Shown in pieces: positions 8,271 to 15,976 of a stretch of 64,000 nucleotides of DNA (position 1 is the first letter of the stretch; each line of letters starts with the position of its first letter). The stretch spans positions 38,248 through 102,247 of the forward strand of contig JAKAUN010000005.1 in NCBI GenBank assembly GCA_021817605.1, written 5' to 3'. Under the pieces are notes generated by a model. That model was not told the DNA's origin and searched no databases. It saw nothing but the letters and a program-made list of their open reading frames with translations. The DNA is from Thermoplasmata archaeon (GTDB taxonomy: Archaea > Thermoplasmatota > Thermoplasmata > Lutacidiplasmatales > UBA184). Made by a program: the position numbers and the translations under genes.

Positions 8271-8301
8271 GCCGCCGACGGGAGGCCTCCCGTCGGGCGG
8301 C
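8271..8301 (+). terminator. Strong GC hairpin after tfb
   Basis: Immediately after the tfb stop, an almost perfect inverted repeat centred on ggcc (core ccgacgggagg/cctcccgtcgg) could form a long hairpin. It lies between tfb and the purN promoter and may stop or slow transcription or protect the 3' end. It lacks a strong T-run, so it is not a classic archaeal terminator. Confidence 0.4.
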
Positions 8302-8404
8302 TTAAACGACGACGGCCTCACGGCTACGCCTTCGAGCGCAGGACCCACGGGGCGACGCTCGGCCCGATCTCCTCCGGGAAGTTCCGTTTTACCTCCCGCC
8401 ACGG

Positions 8405-8412
8405 TATTTTAT
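8405..8412 (+). promoter_or_regulatory. TATA box of purN (leaderless)
   Basis: The AT-rich octamer tattttat is centred about 26 nt before the GTG start at 8435, in a GC-rich background. That spacing is what TFB/TBP-dependent initiation exactly at the start codon would give. Confidence 0.6.
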
Positions 8413-8434
8413 CGTCGGTCGCTCTCCTCCGAAC

Positions 8435-9103
8435 GTGCCGGCCCCTCCCCTCTCGGTGGCGGTCCTCGTCTCGGGCGAGGGGACGACCTTAGACGGCCTC
8501 GCGGAGCTGGCGAGCGGGGGCGCCATGCCGGTGAGGATCGTCCTGGTCGCCTGCGACCGGCCGAACGCCCCGGCGATCGAGCGGGCGCGTCGCCGGGGGC
8601 TCCGTACGATCGTTCTGCCGTTCCGCGGGAGCGAGCCCTCCGAGTGGTCCCGTACGCTCAGCCACGAGCTCGAGTCTGCCGGAACCGATCTGGTCGTCCT
8701 CGCCGGGTTTCTTTCGGTGCTTCCGCCCACCTTCACGGAGCGGTGGACGGGACGTACGATCAACGTCCACCCGTCGCTGCTCCCCCGGTTCGGCGGGCCG
8801 GGACTCTACGGTGCCAAGGTCCATCGGGCGGTGCTCGACGCCGGCGCCACCGAGACCGGCGCGACCGTCCACGTCGTGACCCAGGACGTCGACCGCGGTC
8901 CGATCCTGGGCCAGGTGAGCCTGCCGGTCCGTCCTTCGGACACCCCCGAGTCGCTGCGCGAGCGGCTCCATCCCCACGAGGTCCGCCTGTTGGCGGAGGT
9001 GCTGGGCCGGTTCGCCGATGGGACGTTCCCGCTTCCTTACCCGGTCCCGGTCAGGGCCCCGGCCCCGCTCGGGGCCGGCCCCGCTGCCTCGGACCCTGCC
9101 TAG
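8435..9103 (+). CDS. purN: Phosphoribosylglycinamide formyltransferase (PurN)
   Basis: The 222-residue product has the PurN formyltransferase fold: AVLVSGEGTTLDGLAE at the N-terminus (a variant of the usual GSGTNL loop), ACDRPNAPAIERARRRG, and the folate-site motif INVHPSLLPRFGG carrying the catalytic His. It then continues with TETGATVHVVTQDVDRGPI, which holds the conserved Asp. It transfers formyl from 10-formyl-THF to GAR in purine synthesis. A leaderless GTG start is supported by the TATA box 26 nt upstream. The last 20 residues are an Ala/Pro-rich extension. Its 3' end overlaps the convergent ParB-like gene by 4 nt. Confidence 0.9.
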   Translation: MPAPPLSVAVLVSGEGTTLDGLAELASGGAMPVRIVLVACDRPNAPAIERARRRGLRTIVLPFRGSEPSEWSRTLSHELESAGTDLVVLAGFLSVLPPTFTERWTGRTINVHPSLLPRFGGPGLYGAKVHRAVLDAGATETGATVHVVTQDVDRGPILGQVSLPVRPSDTPESLRERLHPHEVRLLAEVLGRFADGTFPLPYPVPVRAPAPLGAGPAASDPA

Positions 9104-9564
9104 ACCGTCCGCGCGACGCCCGACCGGCCGCTCCCGGGGCGGTGGGACACGTCGGCGGTGCCGGTTTGGCTCAGGAGGTCCTCGAGGGGGACGGTGCGCG
9201 GCGGCAGCGCCACGCGCAGCCGGTGGCGGGTCGTCTTCGGGGGGAACGGCTCGCCCCGGGTCGCGCGGCGGACGACCTCCTCCTTGGCGATCGGCGGGCC
9301 GGGCCGCCACGGCTCGAGGTCAACCTCGTCGCTGTCGTAGTCGAAGACCCAGGCGGCCGCCCAGTGGGCGCCGAGACGACGCAACGCCTCGACCCGGTGG
9401 TGCCCGTTCAGGATCACGAGCGAGCCGCGAGCGACCCAGATCGGCTCGTCGAAGGAGCCCGAACGGCGCAGCCGTCGCACGAGCTGCTCGACCTTGCGCG
9501 GGTCGTACTCCTCGTGTCCCTTGAGGCGCTCGATCGGGACGAGCGCGAACTCGGGCGCGCTCAC
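9100..9564 (-). CDS. ParB/Srx-fold protein, SerK-like
   Basis: The 154-residue product has a ParB-type N-terminal nuclease/kinase fold: ALVPIERLKGHEEYDPRKVE, RRLRRSGSFDEPIWV, then the signature VILNGHHRVEALRRLG. In archaea, related stand-alone ParB-fold proteins include the ADP-dependent serine kinase SerK, in which the GHHR motif binds nucleotide; others bind DNA or nucleotides. The GTG start at 9564 overlaps the hcrB stop (GTGA), so it is the last gene of the molybdo-hydroxylase operon. Its role there is unknown. A much longer upstream frame is only a shadow of hcrB. Confidence 0.75.
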   Translation of the reverse strand: MSAPEFALVPIERLKGHEEYDPRKVEQLVRRLRRSGSFDEPIWVARGSLVILNGHHRVEALRRLGAHWAAAWVFDYDSDEVDLEPWRPGPPIAKEEVVRRATRGEPFPPKTTRHRLRVALPPRTVPLEDLLSQTGTADVSHRPGSGRSGVARTV

Positions 9565-10547
9565 GCCCCGGCTCCCGGGGGCCGGGCCTCGGCGAGGGCG
9601 CGACGGACGTAGACGGAAACCATGCGACGTCGGTAGTCGGGGAGCAGGAAGGTGTTGTGCACCGGCCGGACCGCGCGCGCCACCGCCTCCCCGAGAGCCC
9701 GCAGTTCCGCGTCGTCGAGCGCGCTTCCTTCGAGCGGCCCGGTGAGCTCGTCGAACCGGCGGGGGAAAGTCTCCGCGCCTCCGACGGCGAGCCGGAGCTC
9801 GGTTGCCCTGCCGTCCTGCCATCGTGCTGCGACCGCCACCCCGAGCTCGGGGAAGTCGAACGACGGACGGACGCGCAACTTGAGATAACGGCCGCGACGC
9901 CCCCGCGCCGAGCGGGGAAGGTGGACCGCCACGAGCAGCTCGCCGGGCGCGAGCGTGAGCCGTCGGATCCCGTCGCCCGAGGCGTCGTAGAGCTCGGCGA
10001 GCGGCACGCGACGCCGTCCGGAGGGGCCGGCGAGCTCGACCTCGGCGTCCGAGACGAGCAGCGCGGGGGCGAGGTCGCCGGAGAAGGTCGCGTAACAGCG
10101 CTCCTTCTGCGGGACGACGTGGCAACGGTCGCCGTCCGCCTTGAGGCAGAAGCCGAGGCTCGCGCGCCAGAAGTAGCTCTGGTTGAAGAAGAAGCACCGG
10201 GTCTCGACCAAGAGGTTGCCGCCGACCGTCCCGCTCGCGCGGACGAGGGGCGTCGCGACCGAGTCGAGCGCGTCCGAGAGCGCCGGGAACTCGCGTCGAA
10301 GATCGCTGTCGCGCTCGAGGTCGGCGAGACGCGCCATCGCCCCGAGGCGGTCGAGCGAGTGGCCCCCGAGCTCTCCGACCCGGTCGAGGGCGACCAGGTG
10401 GCCCTTGACATTGAGATGCATCTTGTAGTTCGGCAGGAGGTCGGTCCCCCCGGCCAGGTAGTCGAACCGGCCGGAGAGCTCGCGGACGAGGGCCATCGTC
10501 TCCTCCACGGAGCTCGGGCGGTGGAGCTCGAACGGGTCGAGGTGCAT
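9561..10547 (-). CDS. hcrB: 4-Hydroxybenzoyl-CoA reductase, FAD/[4Fe-4S] subunit (HcrB-like)
   Basis: The 328-residue product is a medium (FAD) subunit of the xanthine-oxidase family: FDYLAGGTDLLPNYKMHL and TVGGNLLVETRC bind FAD. After that it carries an insertion with four cysteines at residues 118, 134, 142 and 151. Such a four-Cys loop binds an extra [4Fe-4S] cluster and is the hallmark of 4-hydroxybenzoyl-CoA reductase; the 16/8/9 spacing agrees with what I recall for the Thauera enzyme. This cluster helps route electrons toward the aromatic substrate. ATG 10547 lies 3 nt after the hcrA stop and the 3' end overlaps the ParB-like gene. The four-Cys loop is the strongest argument for an HcrABC assignment rather than xanthine or CO dehydrogenase. 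Confidence 0.85.
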   Translation of the reverse strand: MHLDPFELHRPSSVEETMALVRELSGRFDYLAGGTDLLPNYKMHLNVKGHLVALDRVGELGGHSLDRLGAMARLADLERDSDLRREFPALSDALDSVATPLVRASGTVGGNLLVETRCFFFNQSYFWRASLGFCLKADGDRCHVVPQKERCYATFSGDLAPALLVSDAEVELAGPSGRRRVPLAELYDASGDGIRRLTLAPGELLVAVHLPRSARGRRGRYLKLRVRPSFDFPELGVAVAARWQDGRATELRLAVGGAETFPRRFDELTGPLEGSALDDAELRALGEAVARAVRPVHNTFLLPDYRRRMVSVYVRRALAEARPPGAGA

Positions 10548-10550
10548 CGC

Positions 10551-12875
10551 CTAGTTCCCCTTCCAGCGCCGGCCTTCCTTCGTCCGCTGGTCGAGCGCAC
10601 GGAGCACCCGGTCCGGGGTGATCGGCAGTTCGGTGAAACGGCAGCCGATCGCGTCGTGGAGGGCGTTCGCGACCGCCGGTAGGATCGCGATGAGGGGGCC
10701 TTCGCCGGCCTCCTTCGCGCCGAACGGCCCCGCGGGGTCGTCCTCTCCGACCAGCAGGATCTCGACCTCGGGCATCTGTTGGGGCGTCGGGATCTTGTAC
10801 TCGAGCAGCGACGGGTTGAGGAGGCGCGAGCCGCGGTAGTTCATCGACTCGCCGAGGACCTGCCCGAGGCCCATGTGGACCGACCCCTCGATCTGGCCCT
10901 CGACCGCGAGGCGGTTGAGCGGGCGGCCGCAGTCGAACGCCGCCCAGACCTTCGGGACGCGGTACTCGCCCGTGTCGGTGTCGACCTCGACCTCCGCGAC
11001 GTAGGCGGCGAACGAGTAGGCCGGGGCCGTCCCGGCGCGCGCTCCCTTGAACTTCCCGCCGAGCGGCTTGGTCTGGAACGAGCCGCTCGCGCTGAGCGCG
11101 CCGGTCTCCTCCATCGCGGCGTGCACCGCCTCGAGGAAGCTCACGCCTCGGGAAGGGTCGGCGGCCCTCTCGACCCGCTCGTGGGCGACCCGCAGTTCCT
11201 CTGCGGGCAGCCCGAGTAGGCGCGAGGCGCCTTCCAAGAGCTTCGCGCGCAGATCGAGCGCCGCGGAGCGGGCGGCGTTGCCCATCATGAACGTCACGCG
11301 GCTAGAGTAGGAGCCGAGGTCGACCGGGCTCACGTCCGAGTCGACGCGCTGGACGTGGACCCGCTCAAGATCCACGCCGAGCACCTCGGCGACGATCGCG
11401 GCGAGAAGGGTGTTCGACCCCTGGCCGATGTCGGCCTGCATGGAGTGCACGGCGATCCCGCCGTCCATGTCGACCTTGAGGTGGACGGTCGACTGCGGCA
11501 TCTTCGGGGTGAAGTGGATCGGGCTGTTCGACCCGGAAATGTAGAAGCCGCAGCCCAACCCGACGCCGCGCCCGTAGGGGAGCTGGCGGAACTTTCCGTC
11601 CCAGCCGCTCTTCGCGCGCGCCGCGTCGAGGCAGGCGACGAAGGAGGTCGAGGTGATGCGGAACTCGTTGACCGTCGTGGAATGGGGCGGCAGCGCGTTG
11701 CGCGAGCGCAGCTCGAACGGGTCGATCCCGATCTCCTCGGCCAACCGATCGAGGGCGACCTCGACCGTGTAGCGGACGTTCGTCCCGCCGTGCGCCCGCA
11801 TCGCGCCGCTCGGCGGCTTCGTGGTGTAGACCCGCCGCCCGCGGTAGCGGAAGTTCGGGACCCGGTAAGGGCCCATCGCGAGCACGCCGTTGTAGTAGGT
11901 CGTCACCGTCCCGAAGGAGCTCCAGGCGCCGCCGTCGATCACGGCGGAAAGGTCGTAGGCGAGGATCTTGCCCTCGGCATCGGTCGCCACCCGTAGGTCG
12001 TTCTGCGTGGGGTGACGCCCGTGGTTGGTGAGGAAGACGTCCTCGCGGTCGAGGAGCATCTTCACCGGGCGGCCGGTCTCGAGGGCGAGCGCCGCGCAGA
12101 CGATCTCGTGAGGGAGGGGGTCGGACTTCCCCCCGAAGCCTCCGCCGACCTCGGGCTTGATCACCCGGATGCGGTGCATCGGCAGGCCGAGCACTTCGGA
12201 GAGGGTGCGGTGGAGATAGTGCGGCACCTGCGTCGCGCTCCAGACGGTGAGCCGTCCGTCGGGGGTCGCCTCCGCGACGGTCACGAGCGGCTCGGTGAAC
12301 GCATGGGTGACACCCGAGAACGTGCCGCGGACCCGGACCGTGTGGGCGGCGCGGGCGAAGGCGGCGTCCACATCCCCGAACTGCTGGACGACCTCCTTCT
12401 GGACGTTGGTCCCGGCGAGGCCGCGGGCGTGGATCGGCTCGGCGACCTTGCCCAGCCCGGTCTGCGGGTCGGGGTACTCCTCGAGCGGCTCGACGTCGAC
12501 CTTGATGAGGGCGAGGGCCCGCTCGGCGGTGAGCTCGTCGACCGCGGCGACCGCGGCGACGATGTCGCCCTGGTAGCGGGTCTTGCCGACGGCGAGCGCC
12601 GTCTCGTCGTGGGTGATCGGCAGCACCCCGAACGGGACCGGGTAGCGCTCTCCGGTGAGGACGGCGAGGACGCCGGGGAGCGCGCGGGCGGCCCGGGTGT
12701 CGATCGCTCGGAGCCTCGCGTGGGCCCACGGGCTCCGCAGGAGCCGGCCGACGAGCTGGCCGGGGCGCTGGATGTCGTCCGTGTACTCCGCGCGACCCGT
12801 CACCTTGAGGGGGCCCTCGACGTAGGGGATCCGCCCTCCGAGCAGCCGGTACGGCTCCTCGGGTCCCGAGGCCAT
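10551..12875 (-). CDS. hcrA: 4-Hydroxybenzoyl-CoA reductase, molybdopterin subunit (HcrA-like)
   Basis: The 774-residue product is a molybdopterin-cytosine-dinucleotide large subunit of the xanthine-oxidase family. The a/b hammerhead domain starts at DIQRPGQLVGRLLRSPWAHAR. The Mo-binding motifs include VIKPEVGGGFGGKSDPLPHE, PPSGAMRAHGGTN and DIGQGSNTLLAAIVAEVLG, and the C-terminus has FGAKEAGEGPLIAILPAVAN with the conserved Glu of the active site. It would remove the 4-hydroxyl of 4-hydroxybenzoyl-CoA, yielding benzoyl-CoA with ferredoxin electrons. ATG 12875 overlaps the hcrC stop by one base and gives the length usual for HcrA. Substrate is inferred from HcrB and the bcr operon; an aldehyde or other aryl-CoA substrate is not excluded. 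Confidence 0.85.
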   Translation of the reverse strand: MASGPEEPYRLLGGRIPYVEGPLKVTGRAEYTDDIQRPGQLVGRLLRSPWAHARLRAIDTRAARALPGVLAVLTGERYPVPFGVLPITHDETALAVGKTRYQGDIVAAVAAVDELTAERALALIKVDVEPLEEYPDPQTGLGKVAEPIHARGLAGTNVQKEVVQQFGDVDAAFARAAHTVRVRGTFSGVTHAFTEPLVTVAEATPDGRLTVWSATQVPHYLHRTLSEVLGLPMHRIRVIKPEVGGGFGGKSDPLPHEIVCAALALETGRPVKMLLDREDVFLTNHGRHPTQNDLRVATDAEGKILAYDLSAVIDGGAWSSFGTVTTYYNGVLAMGPYRVPNFRYRGRRVYTTKPPSGAMRAHGGTNVRYTVEVALDRLAEEIGIDPFELRSRNALPPHSTTVNEFRITSTSFVACLDAARAKSGWDGKFRQLPYGRGVGLGCGFYISGSNSPIHFTPKMPQSTVHLKVDMDGGIAVHSMQADIGQGSNTLLAAIVAEVLGVDLERVHVQRVDSDVSPVDLGSYSSRVTFMMGNAARSAALDLRAKLLEGASRLLGLPAEELRVAHERVERAADPSRGVSFLEAVHAAMEETGALSASGSFQTKPLGGKFKGARAGTAPAYSFAAYVAEVEVDTDTGEYRVPKVWAAFDCGRPLNRLAVEGQIEGSVHMGLGQVLGESMNYRGSRLLNPSLLEYKIPTPQQMPEVEILLVGEDDPAGPFGAKEAGEGPLIAILPAVANALHDAIGCRFTELPITPDRVLRALDQRTKEGRRWKGN

Positions 12876-13348
12876 CAGGCCCCCTCCCGCGCGGCCGCTT
12901 CGATCGCCCGGACGATCTTGAGATAGCCGGTGCACCGGCACAGGTTGCCCGAGATCGCCTCTTCGATCTCCGAACGGCTCGGGGAGGGATGCTCGCGCAA
13001 GAACGCGGTCGCGGTAAGTACGAAGCCGGGGGTGCAGAAGCCGCACTGGGTCGCTCCGTGCTCCACGAACGACCGCTGGACCGGGGAGAGGCCCTTCGCC
13101 GGGGTGACCCCTTCGATGGTCGTCACCTCCCGCCCCTCGACGAGGCGGGCAAGCGTGAGGCAGCTGAGCGTCGGCCTCCCGTCCAGCAACACGGTGCAGC
13201 AGCCGCAGGTGCCGAGGTCGCAGCCGCGCTTGGTGCCGGTGAGGCGGAGGTCCTCGCGGAGAAGGTCGAGCAGGATCCTCTCGTCGGCGCAGGCATGCGC
13301 CGCCGGCTGTCCGTTCAGCCGGAACCTAATCTCGTGGGGAGCCGACAC
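12875..13348 (-). CDS. hcrC: 4-Hydroxybenzoyl-CoA reductase, 2x[2Fe-2S] subunit (HcrC-like)
   Basis: The 157-residue product has both [2Fe-2S] domains of the small subunit. The plant-ferredoxin-like cluster uses C43, C48, C51 and C63 (GCDLGTCGCC plus SC), and the helical second cluster uses C102, C105, C137 and C139 (QCGFC and CRC). It passes electrons between the FAD subunit and the molybdenum site. Start is GTG 13348. Its 5' end overlaps the 3' end of xdhC by 23 nt and it is followed directly by hcrA, so the subunits are translated together. Confidence 0.9.
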   Translation of the reverse strand: MSAPHEIRFRLNGQPAAHACADERILLDLLREDLRLTGTKRGCDLGTCGCCTVLLDGRPTLSCLTLARLVEGREVTTIEGVTPAKGLSPVQRSFVEHGATQCGFCTPGFVLTATAFLREHPSPSRSEIEEAISGNLCRCTGYLKIVRAIEAAAREGA

Positions 13349-14171
13349 CTTCCTCCGCGGAGGCTCGCGCAGCAGTAGGTAAGCTCGACGGGGCTCGGCC
13401 CGGGTGGAGGTCGCGGACGATCTCGGCGACGATGCTCATCGCGATCTCCGCCGGCGTCTCGGCGCCGAGAGGGATCCCGACCGGCGACCGGACGCGGGCG
13501 AGTGCCTCGCGAGGGATCCCTCGGGCGCGCAACCCGGCGAAGATGTGCTCGCGCTTGGCGGCGGAGGCGATGAGGCCGATGGTGTTGGGGAACGAGCGGA
13601 TCGCCTGGAAGAGGACCTCGGCGTCCCTCTGAGCGTCGTAGCCGAGGAGCAGAAGATGGGTGAACTCGGTAGGGTCGAAGACCCGGAAGATCTCCGAGGG
13701 AGCGACCAGCTCCCGACGCTCCGCCTCCGCGAACCTCTCCCGACCCAGGTAGTCGGGCCGGTCGTCGGCCAGCGAGTAGTCGACCTCGACGGTCAGGAGC
13801 AACCGGGCGACCGCTTGGGCGACATGTCCCCCGCCCCAGAGCAGCACGTTGGGCCGGGCCGCCACGTACTCGAGAGCGATGTCGACCGACCCACCGCATA
13901 GGCTCGGGAGGCCGCCGGTCTTCCACGCCGCCAGGTCGAAGTGGAGCAGCTCGCCGTGACGCCGTTCGAGGGCCCGAAGAGAGGCGTGCTTGACCTCCTC
14001 CTCGAGGGAGGCCCCGCCGACGGTCCCCAGCGTCGTCCCGTCGTCCCGCACGAGGAGCGTCGCGCCCACCTTACCGGGGACCGAGCCCACGGAGCGTACG
14101 ACGCTCGCGCGCACGAACGCGCGGTGGCTCTCGAGCAGGCGGAGCGCCTCGCGGGCGGTCTGGCGGTCCAT
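13326..14171 (-). CDS. xdhC: XdhC/CoxI-family molybdenum cofactor maturation protein
   Basis: The 281-residue product shows the two-domain XdhC/CoxI build. The N-terminal part (HRAFVRASVVRSVGSVPGK, then GTVGGASLEEEV) is the XdhC domain. The C-terminal Rossmann-like part begins with PNVLLWGGGHVAQAVARLL and includes LLLGYDAQRDAEVL. These proteins bind Mo cofactor and help sulfurate and insert it into xanthine-oxidase-type enzymes. Its position between mocA and hcrCAB suggests a dedicated chaperone for HcrA. Usual XdhC cysteine positions include one after the first domain, here in GLPSLCGGSVD. Confidence 0.88.
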   Translation of the reverse strand: MDRQTAREALRLLESHRAFVRASVVRSVGSVPGKVGATLLVRDDGTTLGTVGGASLEEEVKHASLRALERRHGELLHFDLAAWKTGGLPSLCGGSVDIALEYVAARPNVLLWGGGHVAQAVARLLLTVEVDYSLADDRPDYLGRERFAEAERRELVAPSEIFRVFDPTEFTHLLLLGYDAQRDAEVLFQAIRSFPNTIGLIASAAKREHIFAGLRARGIPREALARVRSPVGIPLGAETPAEIAMSIVAEIVRDLHPGRAPSSLPTAARASAEEGVGSPRD

Positions 14172-14180
14172 CGGAGCGGC

Positions 14181-14795
14181 CTACTCCTCCTCGCTCGCCG
14201 CCCAGGCGTCATGCGCGGAGCGGTACTCCTCGGGCGTGTCGACGTTCGCCACCACCGCCGGGTCCTCCACGTCCAGGCGGCAGACCTGGGGTCCGAACTC
14301 GGGGAGGAGGGAACGGATCGGCGCGTCGGTCCTCAGGTTGAGGATCTCCTCGCGCACCCGGGGTCTCCAGAGGACCGGATGGCCACCCTCGCCCCGGTAG
14401 GTCGGGAGGAACCAGACCGCGAGGAGGTCGCGTTCGCGCGCGGCGAGGAGACGATCGATCGTCCGGGGAGCGACAAAAGGGTGGTCGACCGGCCAGAACA
14501 GGACGTCACGGTCCGCCGGCAGGGAGAGCAACCCGGCTTGGACGGAGGCGGTCCGACCCTCGTACCACCGCTCGGCGTCCACCGCGGTGACCGCAAGGTC
14601 GCGCAGCTCGTGGACGATCGGGGCGCGATGGGGGCCGACGACCACGACGACCGGGTCGAAGCCGTCGGCCAGGCAGATCTCCGCCATACGCCGCACCGAA
14701 GTGCGTTCTCCGACCCGAAGGAGCGCCTTCGGCTCCCCTCCGAACCGGGAGGAGGCTCCGGCGCTCAGGAGAAGGGCCGCCGTAGCCGACGTCAC
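14181..14795 (-). CDS. mocA: Molybdenum cofactor nucleotidyltransferase (MocA-like)
   Basis: The 204-residue product is a MobA-like NTP transferase: ALLLSAGASSRFGGEPKALL is the nucleotide-binding signature (LSAGxSxRxGxxK), followed by VVVVVGPHRAPIVHEL, LFWPVDHPFV (metal-binding Asp) and GEGGHPVLWRP. MocA adds CMP to molybdopterin to make the MCD form used by xanthine-oxidase-family enzymes, fitting the downstream hcrCAB genes. Start is GTG 14795, with a purine-rich AGGA site and a minus-strand TATA-like gatttaac near 14840. It is the first gene of the operon mocA-xdhC-hcrC-hcrA-hcrB-parB-like. Confidence 0.88.
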   Translation of the reverse strand: MTSATAALLLSAGASSRFGGEPKALLRVGERTSVRRMAEICLADGFDPVVVVVGPHRAPIVHELRDLAVTAVDAERWYEGRTASVQAGLLSLPADRDVLFWPVDHPFVAPRTIDRLLAARERDLLAVWFLPTYRGEGGHPVLWRPRVREEILNLRTDAPIRSLLPEFGPQVCRLDVEDPAVVANVDTPEEYRSAHDAWAASEEE

Positions 14796-14910
14796 TGTTC
14801 CTGCTTGCCCCCTTCGCCCGACAGAGCCGTGGTCCTGTTAAATCAACGACCCGCCCGTCGGGGCGGCACCCGTCCTGCGGCGTTGAGGGCCCTGACGAAG
14901 GAGCGCGGGC

Positions 14911-14918
14911 TTTAATAG
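14911..14918 (+). promoter_or_regulatory. TATA box of the S19e ribosomal operon
   Basis: The octamer tttaatag is centred about 29 nt before ATG 14944 and would start a near-leaderless transcript for the S19e-PDCD5-L39e-L31e-aIF6 group. A second AT-rich element at about 14837-14845 faces the opposite way, toward mocA. Confidence 0.55.
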
Positions 14919-14943
14919 GTGGACCAGGTGAGCGCGCCATCCA

Positions 14944-15399
14944 ATGACCCATCCGGAAGACGTCCCGGCCTCCGAGCTTCTGCCCCGGCTCGCGGCCGCG
15001 CTCAAGCAGCGCAACGCGGTCGCGCCGCCGTCCTGGGCCTCGTTCGTCAAGACCGGGGTCCACAAGCAGCGAGCTCCGATCGACCCGGACTGGTGGTACC
15101 TCCGCTCGGCGTCGGTCCTCCGGAAGATCTACCTCCTCGGCTCGGTCGGGGTCACCCGCCTGAGCTCCGAGTACGGCGGCAAGCGCGACCGCGGGAGCGC
15201 GCCCTACCATGCCCGCACCGGCTCGAGGTCGATCGCCCGAGAGATCATCCAGCAGCTCGAGAAGTCCGGCCTCCTCCAGCCTCACAAGGGCGGTGGACGT
15301 CGGGTGAGCCCTGAGGGCCAGAAGCTCCTGGACACGGAGAGCCGCGATCTGTTGAAATCGCTCAGCGCCTCCCGACCCGCGCTCGCCAAGTACCTTTAG
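14944..15399 (+). CDS. rps19e: 30S ribosomal protein S19e
   Basis: The 151-residue product matches S19e throughout: PPSWASFVKTGVHKQRAP, DPDWWYLRSASVLRKIYLLG, GVTRLSSEYGGKRDRG and SGLLQPHKGGGRRVSPEGQK. S19e is an archaeal/eukaryotic small-subunit head protein needed for 30S maturation. It opens the classical euryarchaeal cluster S19e-PDCD5-L39e-L31e-aIF6. Start ATG 14944 fits the TATA box upstream. Confidence 0.96.
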   Translation: MTHPEDVPASELLPRLAAALKQRNAVAPPSWASFVKTGVHKQRAPIDPDWWYLRSASVLRKIYLLGSVGVTRLSSEYGGKRDRGSAPYHARTGSRSIAREIIQQLEKSGLLQPHKGGGRRVSPEGQKLLDTESRDLLKSLSASRPALAKYL

Positions 15400-15428
15400 G
15401 GACGTGGCGGTCGGAGGGGAGCACCCCG

Positions 15429-15788
15429 GTGGCAATGCCCGACGACGCGGAACTCGCCGAGCTGCGTCGACGCAGGCTCCAGCAGCTGCAGGAGATGCAG
15501 ACCTCCGAGGCGCTCAATGCCCAGGCCTACGCCGCGCAGGAGGCCGAGGCCCGACGACGCGATGTCGAGCGGTCGGAGGTCCTCCGGCGCATCCTTACCT
15601 CCGAGGCTCGGGAGCGGCTCGGACGGATCCGGCTCGCCAAGCCGGACGTCGCCGCGTCGGTCGAGCAGCAGCTCATCGCCCTCGCGGCGAGCGGCCGGCT
15701 GCAGCGTGCGGTCGACGACCAGACCCTCCGGGCCCTCCTCGAACGGATCAACCCGGAGCGCCGTGAGATTCATATCACCCGGCGCTGA
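15429..15788 (+). CDS. PDCD5/TFAR19-family DNA-binding protein
   Basis: The 119-residue product is the archaeal homologue of human PDCD5: an N-terminal charged helix (DDAELAELRRRRLQQLQEMQ), then a three-helix core with ILTSEARERLGRIRLAKPD and VEQQLIALAASGRLQRAVDD, and a C-terminal PERREIHITRR that is highly conserved. It is a small nucleic-acid-binding protein of uncertain role, commonly found between S19e and L39e as here. GTG 15429 and ATG 15435 are both possible starts; a GGAGGGG lies 10-16 nt upstream. Confidence 0.92.
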   Translation: MAMPDDAELAELRRRRLQQLQEMQTSEALNAQAYAAQEAEARRRDVERSEVLRRILTSEARERLGRIRLAKPDVAASVEQQLIALAASGRLQRAVDDQTLRALLERINPERREIHITRR

Positions 15789-15802
15789 GGGGGGAAGAGA
15801 GC

Positions 15803-15961
15803 ATGGCGAATCGTAGGAAGAGCCACGCGCGCAAGATGCGCCTTCTGCGCGCCGTGAAGAGCAACCGCCGCGTGCCGGCATGGGTCGTCGAGCGGACGGA
15901 CCGCCGCGTGGTCCGCCACCCGAAGCGACGCAGCTGGAAGCGCGGTCACCTGCACCTATAG
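15803..15961 (+). CDS. rpl39e: 50S ribosomal protein L39e
   Basis: This 52-residue frame begins ANRRKSHARKMRLLRAVKSN and ends KRRSWKRGHLHL. It has the extreme Arg/Lys content and the RRVPAWVVERT core of L39e, which lines the ribosomal exit tunnel in archaea and eukaryotes. ATG 15803 follows a GGGGAAGAGAG purine-rich site. It lies between PDCD5 and L31e, the expected order. Confidence 0.95.
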   Translation: MANRRKSHARKMRLLRAVKSNRRVPAWVVERTDRRVVRHPKRRSWKRGHLHL

Positions 15962-15976
15962 GAGACCCGAGGAACG

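Noticed and set aside
9561-13348. Carbon monoxide dehydrogenase or xanthine dehydrogenase
   Set aside because: The medium subunit has the four-Cys insertion specific to 4-hydroxybenzoyl-CoA reductase, and benzoyl-CoA genes are nearby.
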